From: Conchocele bisecta
Taxonomy: Eukaryota; Mollusca; Bivalvia; Lucinida; Thyasiridae
Length of the DNA stretch: 64,000 bases
Assembly: GCA_029237695.1 (NCBI GenBank)
Contig: CM055275.1
Span: forward strand, 8,196,899 to 8,260,898
Reading direction: 5' to 3'
A program made the translations under genes and the position numbers. The notes beneath the pieces are model-generated. The model saw only the letters and a program-made list of their open reading frames with translations, ran no database searches and was not told the DNA's origin. Shown piece by piece: positions 29,642 through 39,211 of this stretch. The first letter of the stretch is position 1. Each line of letters starts with the position of its first letter.

Positions 29642-29663
29642 AGAGAAGTTCACTGCAATACTA

Positions 29664-30065
29664 CAAAGCTCCAGATAAGCTGCGTATTTGCTTAAATACC
29701 CAATTAAAATTGGCAAAAACCCAATTGGAATCAGAAGTAGCGAGTATCAAAAAGCGATACAAATTTTGTGGTACCTTTATCAAGCTCCAGAAAACAATAA
29801 ACAGACGACACATATAGCATATTTTTTCTTATTTTCTATGAAAACACATCTTGATATTTCATTAGAATTTTCTCTAAAGAAACAATTCTAATGAAATGCC
29901 AAGACATGTTTTCATTTCGAAGCAAACTATTCAATAATTGCTGTCTGTTGATGTGCAAACAGTAGTGTGATTTTATTTTACCCAATTAAAATTTCGAAAT
30001 ACCCAATTGCTTCAGAAATGATGGAGTGACAATACTCAATTACTAATTCCTTATCTGGAGCGCTG
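29664..30065. mobile_element. M5 MITE with ATACTA target duplication
   Basis: CAAAGCTCCAGATAAGCTGC to CTTATCTGGAGCGCTG, flanked by ATACTA on both sides. Interior palindromic with GTATTTGCTTAAATACCC and CATTTCTGAAGCAATTGGG arms. 402 bp, the standard length here. Confidence 0.8.
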
Positions 30066-30362
30066 ATACTATTTGACAGGTTGCGCGTTTGAGCTATTTT
30101 AAGCGAAGATAATTTATGGTGACACAGTCTAGTATTTACACATGGTGTAAGACGTCCTTTTGCATGAAATCGACACATTTTTTCTACCATTTTTCTAGCT
30201 GATTATCCTTTCAGACTTTCCAAGCCGTGTGCAAACGTTTGCTGTGGCCCTCGGGAATTGTTTGAACTCGCGGCCTGCGGCCTTCGGGTTCAAACAGTTC
30301 CCTCGGGCCACAGCAAACGTTTCCAAAATGTTCCTTGGACCCTTCACATTTTTCCTTATATA
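30066..30362. mobile_element. M10 relative with a nested palindrome
   Basis: GATAATTTATGGTGACACAG, TATTTACACATGGTGTAAGA and TTTTTTCTACCATTTTTCTA match 5003-5105. It is interrupted at 30219-30322 by a hairpin, GCCGTGTGCAAACGTTTGCT and complement, related to 38672-38893. Confidence 0.6.
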
Positions 30363-30373
30363 AAAGCCGTATC

Positions 30374-30783
30374 CAAGGTGCATGATCATGTGGTCACAAC
30401 AACAACAACGTCGCCCACTCTAAAGTAAGTATTATTTGATATTTTTCTTAATATTCAACGGATTTTGATGAAATATGGCGCATCAAACGCGTTTTCATGA
30501 GATGCATTTGGTGGTTCAGGGAGTTTGCCACAGACGTATGTCGTTTTTGCAAAGAATCAATTTCCGTGTCTCCAGGAAATTGATTTTTCGCAAAAACGAC
30601 CGAAGTTTGGGTGAAAATACAGAGACCACCAAATGCAGCTTAACAAGACGCGTTTGATGAGCCATATTTCATAAAAATCCATTATGTAACAAGGACAATA
30701 TAAAAGAATACGTACTTTCAATCGGATGGATTCTGGAAGTTTCAGTACTTGTTGTTGTTAGTACCACGTGATCATACACCTTG
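30374..30783. mobile_element. M6 palindromic MITE
   Basis: CAAGGTGCATGATCATGTGG to CACGTGATCATACACCTTG, with the GGATTTTGATGAAATATGGC arms and a short centre (CGTGTCTCCAGGAAATTG). Confidence 0.75.
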
Positions 30784-31119
30784 ACATCAGCAGAACTTGA
30801 ATATTCTGGACCATAAGCATAATGTCAGGCGATCACCAGTGTAGGCCCTGATACAGTATTTCTAGTCACACGTGTCTGAGGCATGTTTCGTCAGCCAGGG
30901 ACAATTTATCCTACATATATTTGCAAATCTGATAAAGAAACTAAGAATGCTATGAATGCTGAGATGGGGAAACAAATTGTTAATTTGAGGGAACGAATTG
31001 TTAAATTGAAGGAACAAATTGTTATTTTGTGGGAACGAATTAATAAAAAAATCCATGTCCCCTGCATACAGTTAACTTGGTAAAGTTTCGTGAATTTGAG
31101 GTCAGAGGTCATTACTCAC

Positions 31120-31151
31120 GACAATGTTATGAAGCTTTTCAAATAATAATG
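31120..31151 (-). CDS. Exon 2 of the coiled-coil gene, a 32-nt microexon
   Basis: The acceptor AACATGCTTCAG follows a T-rich tract (CTGCTTCATTTATTCACTTG) and the donor is ATTGTC|GTGAGTAA, a strong match. The 32 bases begin with two that complete the Ala codon left by exon 1 and then give LLFEKLHNIV, ending on a full codon as exon 3 requires. The phase fit on both sides is the main support. A 32-nt exon has little statistical weight on its own, so confidence is moderate. The leucine- and lysine-rich piece continues the helical character of exon 3. Confidence 0.55.
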
Positions 31152-31286
31152 CTGAAGCATGTTTTAAACAAGTGAATAAATGAAGCAGAAAGAAAACAAG
31201 AAACAAGGCAAAGCTACAAATGTCGTTTTTGTATCGCAATAATTCAAAGCCAGCAATATAGTTTTTGTAACCGTCGACAAAGATCA

Positions 31287-31653
31287 CAGAGCTCCAGATA
31301 AGGAGCGCATTGGTGTACTTACGCACTTATTTTAGCAGAATACGCATTGATTATCAAAAGTGGGAGTACAAAATACTCACAGTGAAAATACGCATTGATT
31401 TTCAAATTGAGTAGTGAAAATAATGTAATAAAGTTGAAATTTACAGTGTTGAGCTGCAAAAAGCAAACACTATTTGCTTTTTGCAGCTCAAATAAGTGAA
31501 TTTTTAAATACGTGTTTCTCTCATTTAATAATTGTTCCTATCTAATAAGGAAGAAAATCAATAATACATTTGTAAAAGTAAAATACGCATTGAATTTGAA
31601 ATCTGGGGGTTAGGTATAATACTCTTTAGATACAAAACTTATCTGGAGCTCTG
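31287..31653. mobile_element. M5-ended MITE with a different interior
   Basis: CAGAGCTCCAGATAAGGAGC to ACTTATCTGGAGCTCTG, flanked by AGATCA on both sides. The interior is unrelated to standard M5: GAATACGCATTGATTTTCAA and the hairpin GCAAAAAGCAAACACTATTT. Shared ends and 6-bp duplication suggest mobilisation by the same transposase. Confidence 0.75.
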
Positions 31654-31659
31654 AGATCA

Positions 31660-32275
31660 TACTGCATGGGTGGCTGGGATGTAGGGGAGTACGTGGGTAT
31701 GGATCTAGGGGATGGGAGTAGGGGGTCGTGTGGGGGTGGATGTAGGGGAGTATGGGTGGGAGATAATGGGGGTGGGTGGGATGTAGGGGAGTACTGGGTG
31801 TGGGCATGATAGTGGGTGGGAGTGGGGGAGAACGTGGTGGGTATGTAGAGGTATTCGTGGGTGGGGTGGGATGAGGGGGAGTAGTGGGTGGGTGGGATGT
31901 AGGGGAACATATCGTGGGTGGTGGGATGTAGGGGGCGAGTAGTGGGTGGGTGGGGGGGTGTATGAGAGTACGAGGGTGGGTGGGATGTAGGGGGTGAGTA
32001 CGTGGGTGGGTGGGATGTAGGGGGAGAGTACGGTGGGTGGGTGGGATGGTAGGGGAGTACGTGGGTGGGTGGGATGTAGGGGGAGTACGTGGTGGGTGGT
32101 AGTAGGGAGTAGTGGGTGGGTGGGGATGTAGGGGAGTACGTGGGTGGGTGGGATTAGGGGTAGGGTATGTATGGTGGTGGGATGTAGGGGGAGTAACGTG
32201 GGTGGGAGTATAGTAGATACATGGGTGGTGGGATGTAGGGGAGTACGTGGGTGGGTGGTGACTGGGTTTCATTAG
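31660..32275. repeat. G-rich ~27-bp minisatellite, quadruplex-prone
   Basis: Irregular units of GTGGGTGGGTGGGATGTAGG then GGAGTAC on the plus strand, about 600 bp. Almost every unit has four or more runs of three or more G within 20 bp. Frequent 1-bp indels between units could be real or sequencing error. The long minus-strand Pro/His/Thr frame is an artefact of this repeat. In gene orientation the C-rich strand is sense, within intron 1. Confidence 0.9.
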
Positions 32276-32289
32276 CATCTATATGCTAA

Positions 32290-32512
32290 GGGTTTAGCCC
32301 TTACAATGATGAATTAATTAATTTGTGTCGTCGGCTGAATATTTTTTATTTTTCCATTTTTCTCATCAAAAACTTGGTTTGGCAGCACTTTAGAATCATT
32401 TCCAATGGAAATGATTCTAAAATGCTGCCAAACCATGTTTTTACTGAGAGAAAAGACAAAAGATGAATTATCGGCAGACGACTATTTTCGGTTCCCGCAT
32501 TCTAAGGGTTAA
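32290..32512. mobile_element. M2 palindromic MITE, diverged
   Basis: GGGTTTAGCCCTTAC to CTAAGGGTTAA with core AATCATTTCCAATGGAAATG. The left TTAA has changed to TTAG. Confidence 0.7.
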
Positions 32513-33195
32513 AATGACATTATAAACACATGTGTAAACTAGAAAATGTGATTTGTCGACACACTTTGGGCCCCTGAGAAAATCTTACAAAAACTTCATA
32601 TTAAGAGTAAACTGATGGACATACAGAAACCTAGAATATCAGTGTGCAGGACCCCTAACTAGATTGTAAAAGTTTAAAATTGACATGAATGATGTTGTTC
32701 AAGCTAAACGTGTTTAAATACCCGTTTCAACTATAACCATAGGCATTCGGCGTGTTTCGGCTTTTATCGGTATAACTATATTTATATGAACTAGGCTTCT
32801 AACTTTGGTTGGACACGACCTCGTATCACAACATATTATTTATTTTATTAACGATAATGTGAATATTTTGGCGGAAAGTGCACAATGTTCATTTGAGAAT
32901 TATTGTTATCTTGCTAAAATAACATAGTTTAATAGAACATATTAATGTAAAAAAATATCAAATTACAGCTCGTTTTCCTAGGTCAGCCACAACCTTGTAT
33001 CATAACAAATGAAATAACGAGTTTAAGGCTCTAATGTCAATATTGTAGTGGCAAGCTCATATGATCATTTGAGAATTATCGATATCCTGCAGAAATACAC
33101 GCCGAATGCCTGTGACTGTAACTATAACAGACTTAACAACATGCACGACACACCATGAAAATATAACCCAAATGCTTATTTAACTATATACTTTT
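32513..33195. other. Intron 1 sequence without recognised repeats
   Basis: AT-rich, about 680 bp, no family shared with the rest of the window and no convincing exon on either strand. Confidence 0.55.
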
Positions 33196-33600
33196 ACAGG
33201 GCTCCAGCTAAGCTGCGTATTTGCTTAAATACTCAATTAAAATTGATAAAAACCCAATTGAAATCAGAAGTAGCGAGTATCAAAAAGCAATACAAATTTT
33301 GTGGTACCTTTACCATGCTGCAGAAAACAATAAACAGACCACAAATATAGCATATTTTTCTTATTTTCCATCAAAACAGATCTTGGTATTTCATTAGAAT
33401 TGTCTCCAAGGAGACAATTCTAATGAAATGCCAAGATATGTTTTCATTTCGAAGCAAACTAATTCAATAATTGCTGTCTGTTGATGTGTACACAGTAGTG
33501 TGATTTTATCTTACCCAATTAAAATTTTGAAATACCCAATTGCTTCAGAAATGATGGAGTGAAAATACTCAATTACTAATTCCTTATCGGGAGCCCTGTT
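33196..33600. mobile_element. M5 MITE
   Basis: CAGGGCTCCAGCTAAGCTGC to CTTATCGGGAGCCCTG, near full length, with centre GAATTGTCTCCAAGGAGACA. The flanking six bases do not match, so the target duplication has decayed or the element moved with flank loss. Confidence 0.75.
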
Positions 33601-33822
33601 ATACGAATCTAAATTTTTTGTTAAAGACTTGGACCATATTTTCAGGAATTAAATGCGAGAATTTTGCAACTGTAAGCTCCATAATATTATGTAGGGACAG
33701 GTCACATTTGTGTACATTTTTTCGTGGTATATCACAGTGAATACCCGAAATCCCAGACGGTAGTCAGAAGAAGCAGACTAAAAATACATATTTTCTTCTA
33801 AGTGGGCAAAAATATACATTTT

Positions 33823-34223
33823 CAGAGCTCCAGATAAGCTGCGTATTTGCTTAAATACCCAATTAAAATTGCCAAAAACACAATTGAAATCAGAAGTAGC
33901 GAGTATCAAAAAGCAGTACAAATTTTATGGTACCTTTATCATGCTGCAGAAAACAATAAACAGACCACAACAATAGCATATTTTTCTTATTTTCTAAAAA
34001 AACACATCTTGGTATTTCATTAGAATTGTCTCCAAGGAGACAATTCTAATGAAATAACAAGACTTGTTTTCATTTCAAAGCAAACTATTCAATAATTGCT
34101 GTCTGTTGATGTGTAAACAATAGTGTGATTTTATTTTATCCAATAAAACTTTTGAAATACCCAATTGCTTAAGAAATGATTGGGTGACAATACTCAATTA
34201 CTAATTCCTTATCTGGAGCCCTG
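33823..34223. mobile_element. M5 MITE
   Basis: CAGAGCTCCAGATAAGCTGC to CTTATCTGGAGCCCTG. Flanks CATTTT and CATTTG agree at five of six bases, consistent with a decayed 6-bp duplication. Confidence 0.75.
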
Positions 34224-34267
34224 CATTTGACAGGAATTGATAAAAAAAAAAAAATTCATATGGTCTA

Positions 34268-34736
34268 GTGAGTGAGTGAATAGGGTTTAACGTCCGCTTT
34301 TCTGACATAGAGGTACAAGCCTCAGGGAGTCTACATGCAGACGGGTCAACGGGGTCGTGTCCCGTATCCACCTGTCCGAGGGGGTAAATCCCAACTTCAG
34401 AACTCAATATTTACAATCAAAATATATATTCAGTCCTGAAATTAGAACAACCTGATCTGGTGCCAGGCCCTCGCCACACCAGCATCATTTATCCCATCCC
34501 CTAAAAGTAATAGAATTAGCGCTAATCTTACTTTTATATATGGGGCATAGCCCGACTCAACTCTCACATACAAGAAAGCCAAAAATGTACATGAGGGCCA
34601 AATCCGGTATAGTGGGTTCCGGAAAGTATGAACCCAATCGTTAAGCCAGTTTAGTCGCCTTTTACGACAAGCAATGGCTACTGCAGCACTATTCTCAGGA
34701 TCAGTTGATCCCGCCCCGGTGCCTGCACGGGGCGAT
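34268..34736. mobile_element. 469-bp SINE copy 1 with 11-bp target duplication
   Basis: Flanked by CATATGGTCTA at 34257 and 34737. It starts GTGAGTGAGTGAATAGGGTT, has GTCAACGGGGTCGTGTCCCG in the 5' part, and ends with TAGTCGCCTTTTACGACAAG, ATGGCTACTGCAGC and GGTGCCTGCACGGGGC. It is nearly identical to 45732-46200 (same length). The 3' block resembles the conserved domain of metazoan and molluscan SINEs as I recall it. It lies within an older AT-rich element (about 34224-35095) that ends TTATCTGGAGCCCTG. Confidence 0.8.
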
Positions 34737-34739
34737 CAT

Positions 34740-35096
34740 ATGGTCTAAAAACATTTTTTTTTTAAATTTCCGAAAAATAGAAATGTTATTGTAAGTGGGC
34801 CAACTACAGACATTTAAATGTAATTTGTGTAAAAAATAGACATTTTACTGTAATATTGGCCTAAAAATAAACAATTACTGTAATTGGCCTAAAAATAGAC
34901 ATTTAACTGTAAATGGCCTAAAAATACGTATTTTACCATAATTTGCCGAAAAATATACAATTCACTATATGTGGCATAAAAACATATTTTCAATATTCAA
35001 GATTCAACTGTACGGTGCATACCCTAGAATTTAATTGCTTTATAATGATGGCGAATTTCAAAGGGTTTTTACATTTAATCATTATCTGGAGCCCTG
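34740..35096. repeat. AATAGACATTTTACTGTAA-type repeat with an M5-like end
   Basis: Repeated short phrases GGCCTAAAAATAGACATTTA and ACTGTAATTGGCCTAAAAAT, closing with ATTATCTGGAGCCCTG. This looks like the right part of a further M5-ended element. Confidence 0.5.
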
Positions 35097-35304
35097 TTAA
35101 CCCATAAAATGTGAAACAAAAATTGCCGTCTGCTATTGTTTCATATTTTGTCTGTTCTCGCAATAAAACATGGTTTGGCAGCATTTAAAATCATTTCAAT
35201 GAAAATGATTCTAAAATGCTGTCAAAGTAAGTTTTTATAAGAAAAATGGAAAATAAAAAACAAACAGCAGACGACAACATTGAATTCAGCACTGTAAGGG
35301 TTGA
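35097..35304. mobile_element. M2 MITE abutting the exon 1 donor
   Basis: TTAACCCATAAAATGTG to CTGTAAGGGTTGA. Its end at 35304 leaves only nine intronic bases (35305-35313, GTATGGTCT on the gene strand) between it and exon 1. Core ATCATTTCAATGAAAATGAT. Confidence 0.75.
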
Positions 35305-35313
35305 AGACCATAC

Positions 35314-35466
35314 CTGCAAAACACACATTGTTGTGAACATGGAGTACTGAGTCGTCAAGATCATAATTTGGTGCGACACACGGTACCAGGCCCAGAATTA
35401 ATTTAGGGGGTGCGTTATCGACGGCGCGAAGGGCCAAAAATGTTTTTTGCACATCCACGGACAGAC
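35314..35466 (-). CDS. Exon 1 found for the coiled-coil gene (not the true first exon)
   Basis: 153 bp. The donor TTTGCAG|GTATGG is good; the acceptor CTGCCGAG|GTCTG is weak, with no pyrimidine tract. The frame gives LSVDVQKTFLALRAVDNAPP, KLILGLVPCVAPNYDLDDSV, LHVHNNVCFA and leaves one base, which the 32-nt exon 2 completes. It is less coiled-coil than later exons; the Pro-containing middle suggests a short globular segment. It has no Met start. TTAA-type MITEs lie 9 bp past its donor and 11 bp before its acceptor, so its splicing may be impaired or the exon may be truncated. No match to a named family is recognised. Confidence 0.6.
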
Positions 35467-35476
35467 CTCGGCAGAT

Positions 35477-35584
35477 TAACCCTTTCACCCCTAAGTAACT
35501 GGAATGGATTTTGATATGTTAATTTTGCAACCCATCCGATCATCACAAAATGATTTTCAGACAAGTACATTTATGAAAATGGGG
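35477..35584. mobile_element. Truncated TTAACCC-type element next to the exon 1 acceptor
   Basis: TTAACCCTTTCACCCCTAAG then AACTGGAATGGATTTTGATA matches the 3780 element over its left half, before an M8 palindrome interrupts it. It replaces the region where the exon 1 polypyrimidine tract should be. Confidence 0.65.
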
Positions 35585-35826
35585 TGAGACACGCCATGTG
35601 ATTTTGTATCTTCGGACATCTGCGTAATTTCATGAAATACGTTAATTTACAATATTTTCCGCAACTGGCGTCAAAAGATGGCAAAATGTTCAGAGTATAT
35701 TCCGCATGTACTCTGAAAATTTTGTAAACTTTTGAATTTATTTAAGAAAAATATTGTAAATTTTGTAAACATAATTAATGAAATTACTCAGATGTCCGAA
35801 GGTACAAAATCACATGTTGTGTCTCA
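35585..35826. mobile_element. M8 palindromic MITE
   Basis: TGAGACACGCCATGTGATTT, TCGGACATCTGCGTAATTTC and the mirrored GAAATTACTCAGATGTCCGA then ATGTTGTGTCTCA. The centre includes two AATATTGTAAATT-like stretches. Relatives at 24538, 46230 and 53410. Confidence 0.7.
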
Positions 35827-36365
35827 TGCGGCGTGAGATTATATGCCGCATCAGTGCAAAAACAAAAAAACATGTGCTGCATATATTACCTTTTTCTGTA
35901 CACATAAAAGAGGTGAACAAGCAACATATAGTATTAAACATAACATAGTTCAATAATGATCTGAATTCATCCATATAAATGGAATGCTTAATATTTCGCA
36001 AACTGGAGGAAACACCTGATTTGAAAAGTACAAACAAATACAAAAAATTTCAAACAAATATTTTGTTTTTAAACATGCATATAATGGGTGAGCCAGTTAT
36101 TGGCTTTTTATTTACTTTTTGAACAAAATATTCAGATATAGTAATGAAAATAGACATAAACTTTTATTTGTAATCCTGAATATAATCACTTTTTAGAATG
36201 AAATTGAAACATTTAAAGACGTGAATCGGTTCAAGATGTAATAATTTTAACTATGGGACATGCGTGACTAACACTGCATGTTTTAATACATGATTAACGT
36301 AAATTGTGCAGTTTGTTTTTATCTAAATTTCATGATTTTACCGCCATAAACTTATTAATACTTAC

Positions 36366-36374
36366 GTCCGACAT
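36366..36374 (-). CDS. Candidate first coding exon (minus strand)
   Basis: AAGGATCATGTCGGAC|GTAAGTAT: an ATG in acceptable context followed after three codons (MSD) by a perfect donor. It would be upstream of exon 1 on the same strand. The phase does not fit exon 1 as drawn (phase 0 against a needed single leftover base), so an additional exon would be required or it belongs elsewhere. Very short, so chance is possible. Confidence 0.3.
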
Positions 36375-36600
36375 GATCCTTGTTCTTAATTACTGTTGAT
36401 TCTTGCTAAGTTGTCTTGCTTCAGCTAAAAAAAATCCCGACGTTTGGGACACCCTGAAAATAAATTTGCAATACATGGTGGGTAATCATCGTCATGTGCA
36501 TCTGCTAAATATATTTAGGCCAATTTAACCCAGATACAATTAAAGTAGGATGAAAATTTAGATATTTTTTTGCTATTAATCCATTTCTGTTTGAAAGAAC

Positions 36601-36643
36601 ATGACGGGACGAGAAGCAGAACTATCCAGTGACATCATGACAG
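36601..36643 (+). CDS. Candidate first coding exon of a divergent plus-strand gene
   Basis: ATGACGGGACGAGAAGCAGA reads MTGREAELSSDIMT and ends ATGACAG|GTTAGT. The codon content is unlike the AT-rich surroundings. No second exon was found downstream in the window, so the assignment rests only on composition, the ATG and the donor. Confidence 0.3.
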
Positions 36644-36869
36644 GTTAGTTTCTTAGTTGAACAGTTAATTTAGTAAATAAGACAGCTATTCAATCAACAG
36701 GGTCTGAGGATTTTACACATTTTGACTATATTCGAAATAACTCTTTACCAAACTATCGGAATGTGATAAAATTGTGTCACAGTGTAGCAAATATTCAGCT
36801 TGTTTATTCCAAAATCCACATATTTTAGGCTAAATTTGACGTGAATTGCACATTAGCCGATGTGCAGAA

Positions 36870-37072
36870 TTAGCCGACATGACAGTAATCATATATTTTT
36901 CCTGAAATGGATTAGTTCATATAAAACTAACAAATGCATATATTTCATGATTAAAAGTATGCAGAATTATTATACTGAATTTTAAATGCAGTATAATAAA
37001 AATTAATAAATTTATCCTAATTTCTCCCTCAAAGTATACTTTGCAATGTTGGTGAAATGGGCTACAGAGCTA
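36870..37072. mobile_element. M1 fragment
   Basis: ATATTTTTCCTGAAATGGAT, AACAAATGCATATATTTCAT, then CTCCCTCAAAGTATACTTTG and GTTGGTGAAATGGGCTAC. The TATCACAGCC centre is deleted. Confidence 0.6.
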
Positions 37073-37905
37073 CATCCGGCAATAGCCTCAAATTTAAAGG
37101 GGAAATATAAGTGAATAAGTTTGGTCATTACGTAAGACAAATATGCAACGGAATAATAGCATTTTTGAACTTGGGCATTATTAAATGATTATTCCATGAT
37201 ATAGCCCAAAGCATGCAGGACCTGCCAACGACACTGGGAGTTACTTTGAGAACTATTTAGGAAAATATGAAAATGAGGTCACTGGATGATTTTATTTAAT
37301 TTCCTGGGATGTGTGTGCTTTATCACATTGTAGGGAAGTAAGCATTGGTTGAATGGTAGTTTTGGTAGTTTTGTAGCACTGCAAAAACTATGGCAGGGCC
37401 ATGCAGGGCTGTAACCAGAGGTAAAAACCAGACGAGACAAATCAAGTCCAGTTATGGGCCATAATGGGGGTCAGGGAGCATTCTCCCGCCACCACCCCGG
37501 GCATTTGTTTAATTCATAGCAATAAAAAAATCGGCAAAATGACAGACAAGGCAGCCACCTGGTTTTTCGCAGATGTTTTCAGTGTCAGGTGTCCACAACT
37601 AGACTAAGGAAAGGAATTCTCCTACCAAGAGGTTTCAAGGGGTCAGTCCCTTCACCGACGATGCAAGTCCGAAATTTATTTCGCTGTCAAAAAAAAACGT
37701 GTACCCCACCCACTGAATTTAAACAAACCTATTTTTAAATTTTAACATTTATTTCTGTTATGTCATACAGCAGATTGCAATTGTAAATACTCAAGATATA
37801 TGCACTAGACAAATACCGGCGGATAATATAGAGTAAAGTAATAGTTCGAACCAACACGTTCGAAAATAAAACTGCATGCAATTTATCTTCCAGCAACGGC
37901 GGCCA
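37073..37905. other. Single-copy stretch, no gene supported
   Basis: No recognised repeat family. Short open frames only. It may be the regulatory or intronic DNA of a gene whose exons lie elsewhere. Confidence 0.5.
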
Positions 37906-37920
37906 TGACAGGTGCTACAT

Positions 37921-37943
37921 CACGTGGTTATTTCCATAGTAAC
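37921..37943 (+). promoter_or_regulatory. E-box CACGTG next to an RFX X-box-like motif
   Basis: CACGTG at 37921-37926 is followed by ATTTCCATAGTAAC at 37930-37943, which fits the X-box pattern (GTNRCC..RGYAAC) except at the first base. X-boxes mark RFX targets, often ciliary genes. It lies just after CGGCGGCCATG (37900-37910). Motif only; no gene model supports it. Confidence 0.3.
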
Positions 37944-37999
37944 ATTTTGGGGAGGGTAAGGTCAACAGACGGAAAACACACGTAGTAAATATTTAAAAA

Positions 38000-38670
38000 C
38001 AAATAAACAAGAGTAAGTGACTTAGTGTATTATTATTATTATTATTATTGAAATTTATGGCCAAACTAAATGAACATATGTTCTCTTGAACTAATTATAT
38101 GCCAAATTATCTCAATTTGGACCGCAAAAGCCTTCCCCGACAACGCTGATGAACACAGGTTGGTATACTATGGTCTTACAATGATCTCAACTGCAATGAA
38201 CAACATAACATTCAAGTAACACATTAACTGTTTAACATTTTCATCCTCAGAAATACTTCATAGCTATAAGCACACCACCATACACTGCATGAAAGTGTGC
38301 TGATGACCTAACATGTCTCAGTTCTTCTTCTTCTTCTTCTTCGAAGATACAGCACTCCTTCATAAACTGAAGATTATGTGTCGGCAATGAGCACATTGTA
38401 TATACATTATACAGTAATGCAGTACGGTTGTAATATACTGTGTTATTACACTGTGAAAACCTAATTTATGTCACGAAATATATATAATGTATATTATTAA
38501 TATAAAATATGGTCTGGATGGTATATACATGTAGCATAAATATCGTGCAAACGGTGAACAGTGTAACTGGCCAGATCATAATACGTGTATGCGCACCTGT
38601 TATTTAAGCAACATGCAGGTCCAATTGTGTCACATATGCCAATATCTTCATTCTAGACAAGGACATTATA
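38000..38670. other. AT-rich stretch with two microsatellites
   Basis: TATTATTATTATTATTATTATT at 38028-38050 and CTTCTTCTTCTTCTTCTTCG at 38323-38343. Otherwise single copy with no supported gene. Confidence 0.6.
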
Positions 38671-38671
38671 A

Positions 38672-38893
38672 GGTTTGATCATGTCCAGCCGTGTGCAAAC
38701 GTTTGCTGTGGCCCTCGGGAACTGTTTGAACCCGCGGCCTGCTCAAACGTTTGCTGTGGCCCTCGGGAACTGTTTGAACCCGCGGCCGCAGGCCGCGGGT
38801 TCAATCAGTTCCCGAGGGCCACAGCAAACGTTTGCACAAACAGTTCCCGAGAGCCACAGCAAACGTTTGCACACGGCTGGACATGATCAAACG
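38672..38893. mobile_element. Palindrome of duplicated GCAAACGTTTGCTGTGGCCC units
   Basis: Ends GATCATGTCCAGCCGTGTGC and GCACACGGCTGGACATGATC. Each arm holds the unit AACGTTTGCTGTGGCCCTCG then GGAACTGTTTGAACCCGCGG twice. The centre is GCGGCCGCAGGCCGC. A single-arm relative is nested at 30219. Confidence 0.75.
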
Positions 38894-39029
38894 TTATTGT
38901 TACATTACCAACAAAAAACTGATGTAATTTGAGCATTATATTCAGTATTTTCAGTACTTTTATAAATCGTCCCATTCATGTAAATACATTTCGGTATACA
39001 TATTCCGGTGCCGCGTCATGAACGTCATG

Positions 39030-39085
39030 AAGTAGTGACGTCATGAAGGCACTTCCGCGTAGTGACGTCATGAAGGCACTTCCAT
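39030..39085. repeat. Direct repeat with TGACGTCATGAAGGCACTTCC
   Basis: GTAGTGACGTCATGAAGGCA occurs twice, 27 bp apart. Each copy has a perfect TGACGTCA palindrome, the CREB/ATF site. No promoter context. Confidence 0.65.
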
Positions 39086-39211
39086 TACGCGCGGCCCCGG
39101 AATGAGCATTGCCTAAAGCCATGTGCAAACAGCACGCGGAAACCATGTAACAATAATTTATAATTTTACTACTTCCGTACGTGACATTCTATCTATCTAT
39201 CTATCTTTATA

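Noticed and set aside
31610..32278. 222-codon Pro/His/Thr-rich minus-strand frame
   Set aside because: It is the complement of the G-rich minisatellite and has indels between units; not protein-like.
37909..37960. Plus-strand ATGACAGGTGCTACATCACG with a GTAAGG donor
   Set aside because: No continuation exon; kept only as a motif cluster (X-box, E-box).
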